Shown: piece after piece, positions 60,540-64,000 of the stretch
Position numbering within the stretch: position 1 is the stretch's first letter
Layout of the letters: each line of letters begins with the position of its first letter
DNA from: Synechococcus sp. LA31
GTDB lineage: Bacteria > Cyanobacteriota > Cyanobacteriia > PCC-6307 > Cyanobiaceae
Direction of reading: 5' to 3'
NCBI RefSeq assembly: GCF_018502385.1
Contig: NZ_CP075523.1
Location: 1,550,001 to 1,614,000 of the forward strand
DNA length: 64,000 bases
Position numbers and translations under genes: made by a program
The notes under the pieces: generated by a model
What the model was told of the DNA's origin: nothing
What the model saw: the letters and a program-made list of their open reading frames with translations, nothing else
Databases searched by the model: none

Positions 60540-60725
60540 ATGCCACACCCTTCCCATCAGCTCCTGATCCTGCTGCCCTGGAGCGTGTTTGCCCTGGCGG
60601 CAGCCTTGAAGTTCTGGCAGATCAACCGCTGGCTACGCCGCGCCTCGCACTCCGCGCCCAACAGCACCGAACGATTCCGCCAAGCCCTGGAGCGCCGCTG
60701 GGAGCGTGAGCAAAACGCTGCATGA
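60540..60725 (+). CDS. Small membrane protein, 61 residues
   Basis: One hydrophobic helix (LLILLPWSVFALAAALKFW) is followed by a basic, helical tail (RFRQALERRWEREQ). It overlaps the TPR-sulfotransferase start by 4 bp (ATGA), suggesting co-translation. Function unknown. Confidence 0.5.
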   Translation: MPHPSHQLLILLPWSVFALAAALKFWQINRWLRRASHSAPNSTERFRQALERRWEREQNAA

Positions 60726-62493
60726 GCAAGCTTCACCCCACTGAGCAACGGCCAACTGCGGTGCTGGAGCAGCAAGCACTGCAAGCGATCCGTTCAGGAC
60801 AACTTCAGGTTGCGCAACAGCTCTATCGCCAAGCCATCAGCCAGGGCGGAGCAAGTCCGGCGTCCTACAGCAACCTGGCGGCGATTGAGATCCAGGCCGG
60901 CGAGATTGCATCGGCTGCTGAGCTGTTGAAGCAAGCGCTGGTGCTGAGCCCCAACTCTGCGGAATCATGGCTCAACCTCGGAACCGTTGAATTTGCTCTT
61001 GGCAGGCACAACAGTGCCGCCGATGCCTTTCGCCACGCCGCCGCCCTCAAGCCAGGTTTTGCCAAGGCCTACGCCAACCTTGGCAAGTGTCTCCATGCAG
61101 AGGGAGATCATCCCGGAGCCCAAGCAGCTTTTCAACTGGCCCTCGAACACCAGCCCAACTACCCAGAGGCCCTGTCAGGTCTGGGAGTCAGCATGCGTGA
61201 ACAAGGGCGCGCCCAGGCCTCAATCCCACTCTTCCAACGAGCCCTGGCCCTACGAGAGGCTGATCCGGAAATCCTCAACAACCTGGCGCTCAGTCTCCAG
61301 GCCATCAGCCAGATTGGATCCGCTATCCACTGTTTTGAGCAGGCCTTAAACCGCTCACCTGCGCAGCCAGAAATCCTCTCCAACCTCGGCATTGCGCTGA
61401 TGGAACAGGGGCATGTAGGCAAGGCTGCCGAGTATTTTCAACGGGCGATCCAGCTCAATCCCCACTACACCGAAGCGCATCGCCACCTCAGCTACTGCAT
61501 CCATGGAAGCGATGATCCGCAGCCTGAACAACAGGCTCTCACCTGCCTCCAGCAGCTGGCCGATGATCCCAGGCGTTATCACCTTCAGTTCGCGATCGGG
61601 AAATACAAGCTGGATCGCCAGGACCCAGAAGCTGCAACTTGGTTCTGCAAAGCCAACCGCCTGCGCTCCGAGCAGCTGGAGGGCCGCTGGCAACTGCCAA
61701 AAGCCAATGCCCTACTTGAGATCAATCAGCGCATCCTCAACCGAACCAACATCGCACCACCAGATACCAACAACAGCGCCAGAAGCGGGCCACGATTGAT
61801 CTTCATCGTTGGCCTGCCGCGTTGCGGTTCCACCCTGGTGGAAACAATCCTGAGCCGAAACGAGCAGCTCATCGACCTCGGAGAGGTGGCATTCCTCAAT
61901 CAGGCCCTCGAGGGGAACAACACGCTTGCAGGCATCCGCTCCAGTTACCTGGAGGCGATACAACTACATCCAGCTTTTAAGGCCGATGCCCAAGCCATCA
62001 GCGACAAATGTCTCTATAACTTCGCGTACTGCCCAATCCTGGCTGCCTCGTTCCCTGATTGCCGCATCATCCACGTGCATCGCAATCCGATGGACAACCT
62101 CTGGTCAACCTTTACCAATCATTTTGCTAGTGGCAATGAGTGGACCTACAGCCTGGAGCATTCCGTTGCGTTTTACCGGATCTATCGGCAGGTGATGGAT
62201 ACCCATGAGCAGTTGATGCCGGGAAGGATTTATCACCTCAACTATGACCATCTCACCCGCAGTCCAGAACTTGAAATTCCACGACTGATCGAGCATTGCG
62301 GCTTCCAATGGAACGATGCTTACTTACACCCTGAACACAGCGGTCGACAGATCCACACCGCCAGTGCTGTACAGGCGCGGGCGCCAATCAGCAGCCGATC
62401 GGTGGGGCGATGGAGGCTGTATCAAGAGCTGCTTGGCCCCTACGCCGACCAACTGGAACAGCTGGGGTACAGCACAGCGATTGAACCCATTGC

Positions 62494-62497
<4 letters not shown>
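60722..62497 (+). CDS. TPR-repeat protein with sulfotransferase domain
   Basis: The 591-residue protein has about eight TPR repeats (about 18-265; for example SPNSAESWLNLGTVEFALGRHNSAADAFRHAAALKPG). A sulfotransferase domain (about 358-580) has the 5'-phosphosulfate loop IVGLPRCGSTLVETIL and the 3'-phosphate site HVHRNPMDNLWSTF. This is the TPR plus tyrosylprotein-sulfotransferase-like layout found in many cyanobacteria, probably acting on proteins or sugars. It may be involved in surface modification. Confidence 0.82.

Positions 62498-64000
<1,503 letters not shown>

Overview
The window is chromosomal DNA of a GC-rich unicellular picocyanobacterium of the Synechococcus/Cyanobium type. The evidence is a phycobilisome rod-core linker (cpcG), a CpcS/CpeS bilin lyase, psbX, ycf66, a high-light-inducible protein, the ferredoxin-thioredoxin reductase catalytic chain, a cyanobacterial suf operon with sufR, and a circularly permuted two-piece tmRNA whose tag reads ANNIVRFSRQTAPVAA. 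No species name can be given from the sequence alone.

Region by region. (1) 1-5.3 kb is accessory: an outer-membrane barrel protein, small membrane proteins, a DUF4236 fragment, a ribbon-helix-helix protein, decayed repeats, a 3' fragment of tRNA-Arg(TCT), and a secreted-type protein ending in an RTX-like module. (2) 5.5-8.8 kb is ordinary chromosome: bicupin, DnaJ (CbpA type), a thioredoxin-fold protein, a Nif11-like protein, a UPF0145 protein. (3) 8.9-18.97 kb is best read as a roughly 10-kb genomic island integrated at the ssrA (tmRNA) 3' end. A 31-nt near-perfect direct repeat lies at both edges, one copy inside ssrA. The island carries a divergent pair made of a pentameric ligand-gated ion-channel (pLGIC) homologue and a type 1 periplasmic binding lipoprotein, an AT-rich orphan, a DUF1651 gene, an IS110 element, a transposase remnant, an RTX metalloprotease, an IS3 element and a frameshifted terminase remnant. 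No integrase was recognised. (4) 19.2-64 kb is a conserved housekeeping backbone: RNA methyltransferase, Na+/H+ antiporter, smc, PRC-barrel protein, msrB, an LpxB-like protein, tRNA-Leu(GAG), accC, psbX, ycf66, hli, an ABC exporter, HIT, comM-like, rpsU, def, an S9 peptidase, two tandem GltS-like carriers, an aldolase-mtnA pair, sufS/D/C/B-ftrC with divergent sufR, cpcS, cpcG, a phospholipase D-like lipoprotein, a TPR-sulfotransferase and the start of phosphoglucomutase.

Functional groupings. The suf genes plus ftrC form one minus-strand operon facing sufR across a perfect CGAAAC-N6-GTTTCG palindrome, a candidate SufR operator. mtnA and a class II aldolase suggest salvage of 5'-methylthioadenosine or 5'-deoxyadenosine. 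cpcS and cpcG are phycobilisome assembly genes. The most unusual content is the ssrA island with its candidate receptor-channel and binding-protein pair.
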